IMG/VR virus record: IMGVR_UViG_3300042934_000108
Location: 1-25,771 of that record
From: a virus
Reading direction: 5' to 3' (one strand)
Length of the DNA stretch: 25,771 nucleotides
Positions 1 to 6,475 of this stretch are shown here, in pieces. The notes below the pieces were generated by a model. The model had not been told where the DNA came from. It worked only from the letters and a program-made list of their open reading frames with translations, and made no database searches. Every line of letters begins with the position of its first letter. Position 1 is the stretch's first letter. The position numbers and the translations under genes were made by a program.

Positions 1-1332
1 CGGCAGCTCGCGGGCCTTCTCGATCTTGGCGGTTAGGTCCGCAGCCCGCGCTTCCTTCGGAGCCAGCTTCTCCCGGATGATGTCATTCATCCGTTCCCAC
101 TCCCGGAGGTATTCCTTCATCTCTGCCGCTTTGTGAGCTGCGGCCTGTAACGGCTCAGGATCAATCCACTCCACATCTGCAATGACCTGCTGCGCATCGC
201 CTGACTTTGCTTTCTCGGATGCTATATGGTTGGCCTCGTTGTCGGCAATCTTCTCCAGATCCTTGCGCTCATGCTCTGCGATATTATTCAAGGAGGATGT
301 CTTTTCCGCGATCAACTCCCGGTGCTCGCCGATATAGCCTTTGTTCAGTTCAACCTCACGTTGAATATCTTCGCGGACATTGAGCTTCTTCTGCTGGTAT
401 TGAAGCTTGATGCGCTCCATCGCCTGTTCCAGTTCGTTGTCCAACTGGAGAGTGGCTTCTGATATGCGGCGGTCAGCATCATCAATGATCTTCTGATCCT
501 GCTCAACGCGCTCCTGCAGCCGCTGGATGCCCGCTGTAAGCGTGTCGCGCTGTCTCCGGTATTCGAGGTTCTTTTCCTCCGTAGCGTTGGCAGAACGCCG
601 CTTAATGTCGTCAATGCGCAGTGTCAGGCCATCAATCAACCCCCGCGCTTCTTCCAGGCGCTTATTGGACTCCTGAGCCTCGGACAGCCTGCGGTAAAGC
701 TGCTGCAGGTCCACCCCGCGCCATTCTTCACCGTCATAGTTTGGCGGCAGGTCGCGCTTGATGCCTTCAATGTTTGCCCGGAGCAAATTCACTTCCCGGT
801 TAATGCTGGCCCGTTCCTCGAAATACGCGGATTCAATCTGCTTCAAAATCCGTAGGATGTGCAACTGATAGTCAGCCTCCGGCAACTCCCCGAACCATGA
901 TTTGACCTCATCCACGGTCCAATCAATCTGCAGCATGTTCAGAATGATTTCCGTCTGCTCCTTGGCATCCTTTTGCATAAACTCAATCGGCCGGAAGATC
1001 TCCCCGTTGATCAATTTGCGAAGGAATGCTTCTGTGCTGTTTACAGCCCTGCTATCATGTTTAACTTTGAAATAATCCGCCTTTTCCGTCCGGATCTTCC
1101 GGGTGATCTGCAGGCCGTCCGTCAGTTCGACAAACAGTTCCGCCTCTTCTTGGCCGTGGCTAATTACCTCTGTGCGCCGGCTGGTATTGGTTAGCGCCTT
1201 TTCCAACGCTTCAATGAGACTGGTCTTGCCCGCGCCGGAATCGCCGTCCACTTTGTTGATCTTGCCCGGGGAAACATTCAACTCCTTGATCCCCAGCCAA
1301 TCCTTGATTTCGATACGTTTGATATGAAGCAT
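1..1332 (-). CDS. SbcC/Rad50-like AAA ATPase, 3' part outside window
   Basis: My translation of this open frame gives at least 444 residues, running off the left edge without a stop. The N-terminus has a Walker A P-loop, GDSGAGKTS at residues 30-38, in the RecF/SbcC/Rad50-style setting (short beta strand, then GxxGAGKTS followed by a helix). From about residue 160 onward the sequence is charged and heptad-like, as in the coiled-coil arm of SMC-type ATPases. The arm seen here contains no CxxC zinc hook. The Walker B and signature motifs would lie in the missing C-terminal part. AGGAGG at 1341-1346, eight bases before the ATG, fixes the start. It is the most distal gene seen in the early operon. 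The likely role is ATP-driven DNA end processing, recombination or replication of phage DNA (inference). An OLD- or YhaN-like ATPase is the alternative. Confidence 0.85.
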   Translation of the reverse strand, partial: MLHIKRIEIKDWLGIKELNVSPGKINKVDGDSGAGKTSLIEALEKALTNTSRRTEVISHGQEEAELFVELTDGLQITRKIRTEKADYFKVKHDSRAVNSTEAFLRKLINGEIFRPIEFMQKDAKEQTEIILNMLQIDWTVDEVKSWFGELPEADYQLHILRILKQIESAYFEERASINREVNLLRANIEGIKRDLPPNYDGEEWRGVDLQQLYRRLSEAQESNKRLEEARGLIDGLTLRIDDIKRRSANATEEKNLEYRRQRDTLTAGIQRLQERVEQDQKIIDDADRRISEATLQLDNELEQAMERIKLQYQQKKLNVREDIQREVELNKGYIGEHRELIAEKTSSLNNIAEHERKDLEKIADNEANHIASEKAKSGDAQQVIADVEWIDPEPLQAAAHKAAEMKEYLREWERMNDIIREKLAPKEARAADLTAKIEKARELP

Positions 1333-1388
1333 CTTTACAGCCTCCTAATTGTTGTGTTATAGTGACCGTGAATTTTTGTTAAAGCATT

Positions 1389-1583
1389 TTACGAACGTCC
1401 CTGGTTGCAGCCGGGGGCGTTTTTCGTTTGTGGAGGTTCTTGTTCCCATGGGTCCAGCGTCCGAACCATGATAGCAATCGGCGTGTCTACGGCGTCCAGC
1501 ATGCAGGATAAACATTTGCGTTGTGCGTCATCGTGGACCGCATATACCGCAGGCTGGCCGCAGTTACATTTCACAGCCTCCAT
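1389..1583 (-). CDS. Small Cys-rich protein, putative zinc-binding
   Basis: 64 residues with C6-x-C8 near the N-terminus and C24-x2-C27, a spacing that could hold one zinc ion as a small ribbon. The C-terminal half is Pro/Gln-rich and probably unstructured. The ATG lies two bases after the stop of the upstream gene, and there is no clear Shine-Dalgarno, so translation is probably coupled. I do not recognise a named family. It is one of at least three small putative zinc proteins in this early operon. Confidence 0.6.
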   Translation of the reverse strand: MEAVKCNCGQPAVYAVHDDAQRKCLSCMLDAVDTPIAIMVRTLDPWEQEPPQTKNAPGCNQGRS

Positions 1584-1585
1584 GG

Positions 1586-1852
1586 TTATTGATGACTGTA
1601 AAAACGCGTCCGTGGCTGGCCTGTGCGCTTCGCCTTTCCTTTGCGGTTGGCCTTGGAGATAATCCCGCCATACTCTTTTTCAATGGCCGCAGCGACCATA
1701 GAGAGGCCAATAGAGCCGGGTACATAAGCGACCTTGCCTGATGCTTGGCGCTTGAACTGACGGCGGGACTTAGCGAGCGCGAAACGGCGGGCAGCGGCAG
1801 CTTGCTTGAATACGATGGTTGCATTCGTTTTAACAGCGAAATTATGTTTCAT
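1586..1852 (-). CDS. Small basic hypothetical protein
   Basis: 88 residues, strongly basic (Lys/Arg-rich in the first 40 and last 25 residues), with a short hydrophobic middle around the segment PGSIGLSMVAAAIEKEYGGI. The start is supported by GGAGG a few bases upstream. The charge would suit nucleic-acid binding, but no fold is recognisable. A competing frame over the same bases (about 1564-1824) lacks a ribosome binding site and was not chosen. It sits in the early operon, just upstream of a Cys-rich gene that starts two bases after its stop. Confidence 0.6.
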   Translation of the reverse strand: MKHNFAVKTNATIVFKQAAAARRFALAKSRRQFKRQASGKVAYVPGSIGLSMVAAAIEKEYGGIISKANRKGKAKRTGQPRTRFYSHQ

Positions 1853-1882
1853 GGGTGGTTCCTCCGATTAGTTTATTTGGTG

Positions 1883-2155
1883 TTACAGTGCAGCCAGTTC
1901 ATCTTCCAACAGCTTGATTTCTTCGTTGATGGCTTCGACTGCGAATGTCTTAATGGTTGCGACAACCCGAGCTGAGTCACGGTTACCGCTTGATGCATAA
2001 TCACGCATCTCAACATCGCATTTATTGCCACGGAATCTAATATCGTTTGCACTAACGAGTTCTTCAGCTTGCTTGGATAATTGGTCGATTTTATTCACAA
2101 TTGCGGCTGCTGACTTCGTGCGATCAAGCATGTATTGCAGCGTCATTCTGTCCAT
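1883..2155 (-). CDS. Hypothetical early protein
   Basis: 90 residues from the ATG at 2155; a GTG at 2167 would add four residues. I prefer 2155 because GAGGG lies six bases before it. The protein is mostly helical in character, with alternating charged and aliphatic residues and an acidic C-terminal helix (EEIKLLEDELAAL). The central part holds RFRGNKCDVEMRDYA. No family recognised. Its position in the early operon suggests an accessory phage function, but the sequence does not show which. Confidence 0.6.
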   Translation of the reverse strand: MDRMTLQYMLDRTKSAAAIVNKIDQLSKQAEELVSANDIRFRGNKCDVEMRDYASSGNRDSARVVATIKTFAVEAINEEIKLLEDELAAL

Positions 2156-2219
2156 TGATACCCTCACTCTCTGCCCGTTTTGGGCTCAAAACCCCGATTT
2201 TGGCAAAAAAATAATAGGC

Positions 2220-2498
2220 CTACTCGTTTTCGCAGTTATCACAGCAGCGCATATACCCCGACTCATACCCATCAATTACGCTCCTGCAGGCTTGGCAGCG
2301 GAGCCCTTCCACAACTTCGTGGACCTCCTGCGGGGTTTGAAGTTCAAACACTTCCGCGAGCACTTCCTCCGAAACTAAGCACGATCCTGAGCCGTCACGG
2401 TTATCGAGCATTACCGTCCCGGATACCACTCCCACGACTGTCAAAAGCGCCCCGGATGACTTGTGCTTATAGCTCTGTCCTGATGCTGGTGTTGTCAT
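2220..2498 (-). CDS. Small zinc-ribbon-like protein
   Basis: 92 residues from the ATG at 2498. The N-terminal half is beta-like (KHKSSGALLTVVGVVSGTVMLDN), resembling a small barrel that ends in an acidic helix. The C-terminus carries C68-x2-C71 and C85/C86-x2-3-C89, a plausible treble or ribbon zinc site. The upstream GTG at 2510 is rejected because the AAGGAGG Shine-Dalgarno abuts it; the same site serves the ATG with a spacing of about 11. Function unknown; zinc binding is inference from Cys spacing. Confidence 0.65.
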   Translation of the reverse strand: MTTPASGQSYKHKSSGALLTVVGVVSGTVMLDNRDGSGSCLVSEEVLAEVFELQTPQEVHEVVEGLRCQACRSVIDGYESGYMRCCDNCENE

Positions 2499-2524
2499 TG
2501 TCTTGTTCACCTCCTTGGCGTAAT

Positions 2525-2797
2525 TTACTTACCCTTGCTTCTGGATGACCGCCTATCTTTGGCATGCGTGGTATCGCTGGGATATCCGATGTTCAGCGGC
2601 ATTGGTGACACATGGCCTTCAAGGTTCTTCTTAGCGGCCTCCCTGTTAAACCTGACCGGCTCCGGCTTACCGTACCTTCCGAACAGTTCCGTGCGTTCCA
2701 TATCGTGCGCTGTGCGGCAATGGTGGGCTGTGATGACATCCCCGGTATGAGCGCAATTCGGATACGGACATTTGACTGTGCTGCGGATGATGGTCAT
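2525..2797 (-). CDS. C2H2-type zinc finger-like small protein
   Basis: 90 residues. The first 31 residues carry C10-x4-C15 followed by H25/H26 and H31, a C2H2-like arrangement also seen in small phage DNA-binding proteins. The rest is basic and Pro/Ser-rich, ending in a Lys/Arg tail (KDRRSSRSKGK) that would suit nucleic-acid contact. The ATG overlaps the upstream stop by four bases (ATGA), and GGAG lies just before it. This gene closes a run of four genes joined by ATGA overlaps, so it is almost certainly co-translated with them. Target unknown. Confidence 0.7.
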   Translation of the reverse strand: MTIIRSTVKCPYPNCAHTGDVITAHHCRTAHDMERTELFGRYGKPEPVRFNREAAKKNLEGHVSPMPLNIGYPSDTTHAKDRRSSRSKGK

Positions 2798-2949
2798 TGT
2801 CCGTTCTCCTTCGCCATGAATTGCATCAATCTGCCGACTGGCTTGTGATCCATCCAGTTCAAAAACTGCTGGAAGGTAATGCCGTACCGCTTTTGGATGA
2901 ACATGCTCACAAAGTAATTTCCAAGGTATTCAAGTTCCTCGTTGCTCAT
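2794..2949 (-). CDS. Short hypothetical early protein
   Basis: 51 residues from the ATG at 2949. That codon overlaps the upstream stop as ATGA, and the gene's own stop overlaps the next ATG the same way. A longer reading from 2985 uses a TTG inside the upstream gene and is less likely. The protein has two aromatic-rich helices (YLGNYFVSMFIQKRYGITFQ and FLNWMDHKPVGRLMQF). No family recognised. The double ATGA coupling is the main support that it is a real gene. Confidence 0.55.
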   Translation of the reverse strand: MSNEELEYLGNYFVSMFIQKRYGITFQQFLNWMDHKPVGRLMQFMAKENGQ

Positions 2950-3131
2950 ACAGCCAACTGTTCTGCAGGCGATGCCCACAAGCAAAGCAATGCTTCTCTG
3001 TGGACCCGGCGTTCGCGGATTGCCTGCTTTACCATGTTCTCGTCACCTGCTGCCCTAGCTGCGTACAACGCCTTCAGCCAGATTGTCATTTGCTCGCGGT
3101 GATAACGAATTTGTTCTTGCTTTACATTCAT
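2946..3131 (-). CDS. Short helical hypothetical protein
   Basis: 61 residues, Arg/Glu/Ala-rich and probably all helical, including YAARAAGDENMVKQAIRERR. Both ends overlap the neighbouring genes by four bases as ATGA. The motif AxxAGDxxxVxxxxxR resembles part of its upstream neighbour (AAYSAQVAGNMELVQFFVARL), so the two small proteins may be related or pair with each other (inference). No known family recognised. Confidence 0.6.
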   Translation of the reverse strand: MNVKQEQIRYHREQMTIWLKALYAARAAGDENMVKQAIRERRVHREALLCLWASPAEQLAV

Positions 3132-3382
3132 GAAAGTCGTGCCTCCAATTCATCAAGTCTGGCTACAAAAAATTGAACTAGTTCCATATTTCCTGCGACC
3201 TGCGCTGAATACGCCGCCTCTTTCAACTCGTCAACTTCCATTACCATCAACATATTGTCCCTTAGTAACGGCATCATCAGGCGAAGTTCGGGCATGCCCA
3301 TAATCAAGTCACCGTCTTTATTGATGTTCATCCAAGTAATGGTTGCCAGCTTACGGTTTGCTGGGTGAATAGCTATAGCCAT
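3128..3382 (-). CDS. Met-rich hypothetical early protein
   Basis: 84 residues, unusually rich in Met and Leu in the middle (MGMPELRLMMPLLRDNMLMVMEV), with an acidic C-terminal helix. The ribosome binding site is an eight-G run six bases before the ATG. It lies in the loop of a perfect 6-bp hairpin whose far arm contains the stop codon of the upstream sigma gene, so translation may depend on ribosomes leaving that gene. The stop overlaps the next ATG by four bases. No family recognised. Confidence 0.6.
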   Translation of the reverse strand: MAIAIHPANRKLATITWMNINKDGDLIMGMPELRLMMPLLRDNMLMVMEVDELKEAAYSAQVAGNMELVQFFVARLDELEARLS

Positions 3383-3406
3383 CTGAAACCCCCCCCTTGA
3401 TTTCAG
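3383..3406 (-). promoter_or_regulatory. Hairpin enclosing the G8 ribosome binding site
   Basis: On the minus strand CTGAAA (3406-3401) and TTTCAG (3388-3383) are perfect inverted arms around a 12-base loop holding eight consecutive G. The TGA stop of the sigma-like gene sits in the first arm, and the ATG of the next gene directly follows the second arm. The Shine-Dalgarno tract is therefore in a loop formed between two translationally linked genes. Confidence 0.5.
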
Positions 3407-3921
3407 ATTATCTTGAACCCAGAAGTATCCTCATAATTGCTACGAGCCTTATTCAATATCCGTGAGATGTATGAAGCCGTATGCCCCATCTCGATTGCAG
3501 CTTCAGCCTGGGAGTACCCTTCGAAGAGAAGCATTAACAGCTGTTTCTGTTTTGTGTTCATCCTTGCAAAGGCTGCCTGATCTATCTCCACATATGACAT
3601 ATCTGGTTCCCACTTACCGACCAACTCCCACCCGTTAGGAATTGCATCCAAGCTTTGATAGCGGCGACTGATACGCTGACATCTGCGGAGGTAAACGAAC
3701 ATGTCATTTTGAATACATCTACCGGCATAAGTTGAGAATTTGAACCCCTTCGAAGGATCGAATGTCCGAGCTGCTTTAATGAGCCCGATACTCCCCTCTT
3801 GAAATAGCTCCAGGTAATCTACCCCGGTAGTTTGGCTGATTCTATAGGCATGCGATCCAACCAGCCCCATGTTGTTCAGGATTAATTCATCCGGCGTCTG
3901 CTGCGCTGTTGCTGTGCTCAT
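3403..3921 (-). CDS. Small sigma-70 family RNA polymerase sigma factor
   Basis: 172 residues, about the size of phage or ECF-type sigma factors. Region 2 spans roughly residues 12-80, with the core DYLELFQEGSIGLIKAARTF then DPSKGFKFSTYAGRCIQNDM, which matches the -10-binding, polymerase-binding sigma-70 consensus. A short linker follows (about 81-115). Region 4 covers about 118-162 (KQKQLLMLLFEGYSQAEAAIEMGHTASYISRILNKAR), a helix-turn-helix for the -35 element. No region 1.1 or region 3 is evident. The ATG overlaps the upstream stop as ATGA, with GGGAG nearby. It would redirect host RNA polymerase, plausibly to middle or late phage promoters (inference). A non-canonical sigma-like activator is possible. 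Confidence 0.9.
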   Translation of the reverse strand: MSTATAQQTPDELILNNMGLVGSHAYRISQTTGVDYLELFQEGSIGLIKAARTFDPSKGFKFSTYAGRCIQNDMFVYLRRCQRISRRYQSLDAIPNGWELVGKWEPDMSYVEIDQAAFARMNTKQKQLLMLLFEGYSQAEAAIEMGHTASYISRILNKARSNYEDTSGFKII

Positions 3922-4355
3922 TGGGTTGCTCCCTTCTCCAGATCATCGAAGGCAAAGAAGTTGAACAGGTCCGGGTCATTAATAAGCTTATTTTTGCGGT
4001 CTTTAGCCTTTTGGATAAGTTTTTCTGCTCCATCACGGTTTTTGAGCATGTTGCCAATCTGCTTATCAAGGACCTTAGTGTCGTTGCAACTATCGATTAC
4101 CTGATATACCATTCGGCGCGTTTCGTTTTCTGCTGATTCGTCATATGCTGCAATCAACCGAACTCCATCACCATCCTTAAAGCTGCTGACCAACTGACGC
4201 GCCTTTGCTCGAATCGCATCTCGGCGCATCTTCTCTTCATCCAGGGTTATCCTTTCTTCGAGAAACGCAACAACCTCGTCTATCGTGAATTTTCTGCTCA
4301 TGAATCCGAGAATAAATTCCGTCCGGTCCTCACGGTCCAGATTGCGCTTATCCAT
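3918..4355 (-). CDS. Hypothetical early protein, helical
   Basis: 145 residues, highly charged, with a likely long helix in the N-terminal half (EVVAFLEERITLDEEKMRRDAIRAKARQ, read in parts) and a Lys-rich helix near the end (AEKLIQKAKDRKNKLI). Start ATG lies one base after the upstream stop, and GTGGGG about six bases before it acts as ribosome binding site. Its own stop overlaps the sigma gene start. It is conserved neither in motif nor in fold as far as I can tell. Sitting between the ParB-like and sigma genes, it may be a partner of either (weak inference). Confidence 0.65.
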   Translation of the reverse strand: MDKRNLDREDRTEFILGFMSRKFTIDEVVAFLEERITLDEEKMRRDAIRAKARQLVSSFKDGDGVRLIAAYDESAENETRRMVYQVIDSCNDTKVLDKQIGNMLKNRDGAEKLIQKAKDRKNKLINDPDLFNFFAFDDLEKGATQ

Positions 4356-4356
4356 T

Positions 4357-5310
4357 CTATTTCCCCACCCTTCGAGGTCCTTTTAGTGCCGCCTTCATTT
4401 GATCTTTCAATCTTTGAAGTTCGTCAATTCCGCCTTGAACCTGGCTCATGCAGAGCTCGATTTCGCTCCTGTCTCGCCGCGTCTCCATCCAGTTAGTCAT
4501 TCGTTCTTCTGTAACTGTCCCACGAATCCTCACTGCCGCATCAATTAAATTGTTGATGATTTTCGCGTCCCTATACTGCTCGTCAATTAACTGTTTGCGA
4601 AGTTCGAACTTCTTCTCATCAGCGGTCAATTTATCCAGTCTTTCCTTAGCTAATTCCGGTGGTACTTTCCGAAGTTTCTCCGCCCCGCTAATAGCCAGAT
4701 CAACCGGAACCTTTGCCTCTCCAAGCTGTGGGAAATCATCAACGGCTTTTTGGTACTGTTCTGCCTTTTCAGGGTCCCGGGCTGTGTAAATTGCCTCAAG
4801 TTTGTTTACATGCTCTAACGCCGGGTATTTCTCAACTGCATTCACATGATGTTTCGCAAGATTTAGTGTCTGTTGCGGAACACCGATGAGTTCAGCTACT
4901 TTCTCTTCTGAATCCGGCTTTTTTGGTCTGCCCCCAGCAGGTGATGGGTTTTTACCAAGCGTTGGTGAAAACTCATCTTTGAGCACTGCGCGAGCTGCTT
5001 CAGCCAGTTCCGCAAGATTCTTCGATGCCTCAAACTCTGTCAGCGACTTGCGCTTCGTGTTCTCCTCCAGCTCGATAAGCAGCTTTTCTTTCTCGTTCAG
5101 ATCGGCCATCGTGCGGGTCTCCACCTCTTCACGGCCCAGCAACATGTGAGCCTGCAGACGGCGGTGTCCGGCGATCAAGTTGCCTGCCTCATCGATAATG
5201 ATTGGGTGCAGCAAGCCCCGCGATTGGATACTCTCTGCCAGACCGGCAATGTCACCCATGTCTTCCCGGATGCGGTTGCCGATGTTGATTTTATTGATTG
5301 GTGTAAGCAT
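4357..5310 (-). CDS. ParB/Srx (ParB_N) domain protein
   Basis: 317 residues from the ATG at 5310. The N-terminal ParB/sulfiredoxin-type domain (about 1-85) shows GLLHPI at 32-37 and AGHRRL at 47-52, the hallmark nucleotide-binding box. An HTH-like segment follows around 134-155 (EEKVAELIGVPQQTLNLA), then a long charged helical C-terminus. A GTG 13 codons upstream is rejected because AAAGGAG (5318-5324) is ideally placed for 5310. There is no ParA ATPase beside it, so a DNA-binding, nuclease or transcription-adaptor role is as likely as partition. It is the second gene of the early operon and has its own operator-bearing promoter. Confidence 0.85.
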   Translation of the reverse strand: MLTPINKINIGNRIREDMGDIAGLAESIQSRGLLHPIIIDEAGNLIAGHRRLQAHMLLGREEVETRTMADLNEKEKLLIELEENTKRKSLTEFEASKNLAELAEAARAVLKDEFSPTLGKNPSPAGGRPKKPDSEEKVAELIGVPQQTLNLAKHHVNAVEKYPALEHVNKLEAIYTARDPEKAEQYQKAVDDFPQLGEAKVPVDLAISGAEKLRKVPPELAKERLDKLTADEKKFELRKQLIDEQYRDAKIINNLIDAAVRIRGTVTEERMTNWMETRRDRSEIELCMSQVQGGIDELQRLKDQMKAALKGPRRVGK

Positions 5311-5362
5311 ATAGCTACTCCTTTCTGTTTTTTGGTTTTTTGCATTCACTTTTCAAAGAACA

Positions 5363-5391
5363 TTCATACAACCAAATGTCGTTATAATCAA
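5363..5391 (-). promoter_or_regulatory. Candidate early promoter for the ParB-like gene
   Basis: On the minus strand TTGATT (5391-5386) and TATGAA (5368-5363) are separated by exactly 17 bases, about 52 bases before the ATG at 5310. The spacer is almost entirely filled by an operator-like sequence (5367-5386), as expected for a repressible phage early promoter. Not experimentally defined. Confidence 0.55.
5367..5386. promoter_or_regulatory. Operator-like site O1
   Basis: Plus strand TACAAC-CAAATGTC-GTTATA. The arms match in 5 of 6 positions, and it is 15/17 identical to O2 over AACCAAAyrTCGTTATA. It lies in the spacer of the promoter at 5363-5391. Confidence 0.6.
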
Positions 5392-5612
5392 ACTTGATTA
5401 ACCGACTCAATATCTTCTCTCAACAGCTCCGAAACGTGTATTTCAAATCCAGTAGCTATTTTTTCTAAGACATCAAGTGAAGGACTGTGTTTATTTTCTT
5501 CAAGAGCGGTCAAGTATGAGAACGATAGCCCGCTCTGCTTTGCGAGACGATACCGAGACCACTCACGGCGTTCTCTTAACTGCGTGATGCGACTGCCAAT
5601 TGCCTGCGACAT
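5388..5612 (-). CDS. Xre-family HTH regulator, Cro-like
   Basis: 74 residues from the ATG at 5612, essentially one HTH_3 domain: IGSRITQLRERREWSRYRLAKQSGLSFSYLTALEENKHSPSLDVLEKIATGF. The recognition-helix region is SFSYLTALEE, and a short acidic tail follows. AGGAGG (5620-5625) is placed for this ATG; an in-frame start ten codons earlier is rejected. It is divergent from the 222-aa repressor and first in the early operon, the classic Cro position. Its gene is flanked on both sides by copies of the same operator, so autoregulation is likely. Which of the two Xre proteins binds which site is not shown by sequence. Confidence 0.88.
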   Translation of the reverse strand: MSQAIGSRITQLRERREWSRYRLAKQSGLSFSYLTALEENKHSPSLDVLEKIATGFEIHVSELLREDIESVNQV

Positions 5613-5632
5613 GTGCTCACCTCCTGAAATCA

Positions 5633-5654
5633 ATATAACCAAACATCGTTATAT
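5633..5654. promoter_or_regulatory. Operator-like site O2
   Basis: ATATAAC-CAAACATC-GTTATAT, perfect 7-bp inverted arms around eight bases. It covers the -10 of the Cro-like gene's promoter. Best copy of the motif in the window. Confidence 0.7.
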
Positions 5655-5677
5655 GATCAAGTGTCGCCATATCTCAA
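5649..5677 (-). promoter_or_regulatory. Candidate early promoter for the Cro-like gene
   Basis: Minus strand TTGAGA (5677-5672), a 17-base spacer and ATATAA (5654-5649), giving a leader of about 30 bases before ATG 5612. The -10 lies in operator O2 and the spacer holds O3. Confidence 0.6.
5651..5672. promoter_or_regulatory. Operator-like site O3 (degenerate)
   Basis: ATATGAT-CAAGTGTC-GCCATAT. Arms pair in 5 of 7 positions and the central octamer keeps the CAA..TC pattern of O1 and O2. It overlaps the end of O2 by four bases, giving an 18-bp centre-to-centre tandem. Confidence 0.5.
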
Positions 5678-5717
5678 TTTAGCTATATAATAGCCGTTTT
5701 TCTCGTTGTTTCTCGTG

Positions 5718-5739
5718 TTATGTTGACATTTCGTTATAA
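5718..5739. promoter_or_regulatory. Operator-like half-site O4
   Basis: TTATGTT-GACATTTC-GTTATAA. The right arm TCGTTATA is identical to O1 and O2; the left arm matches in only four of seven positions. It overlaps the -35 and spacer of the repressor promoter, a suitable place for autoregulation. Confidence 0.45.
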
Positions 5740-5751
5740 ATCTAATATTAT
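5723..5751 (+). promoter_or_regulatory. Promoter of the repressor gene
   Basis: Consensus TTGACA (5723-5728), a 17-base spacer and TATTAT (5746-5751), about 55 bases upstream of the ATG at 5807. It is the strongest sigma-A type promoter match I see in the window. Confidence 0.75.
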
Positions 5752-5806
5752 TATGACTACATACAGACATAGCGACTAAGTTAACCAAATCGAAAAGGAG
5801 ATTATC

Positions 5807-6475
5807 ATGGACACGATTGTTAAAATAGAGGAACTGATGAATGAGAAGGGTTGGACAAAGTACCGCCTGGCTAAGGAGTCCGGCTTGCCTCAGACAACTA
5901 TTACTTCTTTATTCAGCGGACGAGTAAAGTCTCCATCCACTGAAACGTTATCTAAAATAGCTGCTGCGTTGGGGGTGAACTCTTCTGTTATTTTAGGAGA
6001 AGAAGTTCCGATGTTTGAAATAAGTGCGGAGAAAAAGAATGAGCTGAGAACCAAATTACACGATGACCTCGTGGAGGCCTTGGACTTATTCGCCAGTCCG
6101 ATTCCCGAACAGTACAAGCAGGCTTTGGTTGATATAAAAGAGAAATATGTTGAGATTATTGGGGAAAACGCGGTTTTGGGGCATAGTTCGCTTTTGAGTG
6201 CTTATGAGGAGATTCAGTCCATCGAGGTAACTTCTACAAGATTCAGCACATTCCACGCTATGTTGACCGAACTAATTGATTTAAAATCAAACATAATAAA
6301 AAACCCCCCTGCGCCAGGATCAGCAGCAAGAGAGTTTTCGGAAAAGATAGAACTATCAGACGAAGAGTTATTAGAGCAATTCAGCATTTCAATTGATGGA
6401 GTGGCCCTTTCACAAAAGGACATTCAGAAGATAATCGCTCAGGTCCGCATAGATCGGATGTTTGATGGTCAGTAA
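5807..6475 (+). CDS. Xre-family phage repressor, CI-like
   Basis: 222 residues. The N-terminal HTH_3 domain (about 3-62) includes LMNEKGWTKYRLAKESGLPQ and the recognition stretch TTITSLFSGR, then a helical linker. The C-terminal segment (LSDEELLEQFSISIDG and KDIQKIIAQVRIDR) resembles a small domain found on Firmicutes phage regulators. No S24/LexA-type Ser-Lys autoprotease region is present, and no ImmA-like metalloprotease is next door, so the inducing signal is unclear. AAGGAG at 5795-5800 and a strong promoter precede it. It is transcribed away from the early operon, the expected lysogenic-repressor position. Assignment as the master repressor is from context and size. Confidence 0.85.
   Translation: MDTIVKIEELMNEKGWTKYRLAKESGLPQTTITSLFSGRVKSPSTETLSKIAAALGVNSSVILGEEVPMFEISAEKKNELRTKLHDDLVEALDLFASPIPEQYKQALVDIKEKYVEIIGENAVLGHSSLLSAYEEIQSIEVTSTRFSTFHAMLTELIDLKSNIIKNPPAPGSAAREFSEKIELSDEELLEQFSISIDGVALSQKDIQKIIAQVRIDRMFDGQ

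Noticed and set aside
1393-1425. Plus-strand hairpin AACGTCC ... GGGCGTT followed by T-run
   Set aside because: It lies inside the end of a minus-strand gene, no plus-strand gene precedes it, and on the minus strand no T-run follows.
2170-2205. Short inverted repeat CAAAA/TTTTG near 2190
   Set aside because: Only five AT-rich pairs without a proper tail; not convincing as terminator or operator.
5311-5349. GTG start 13 codons upstream of the ParB-like gene
   Set aside because: The codon is in the mRNA leader and AAAGGAG is clearly placed for ATG 5310.
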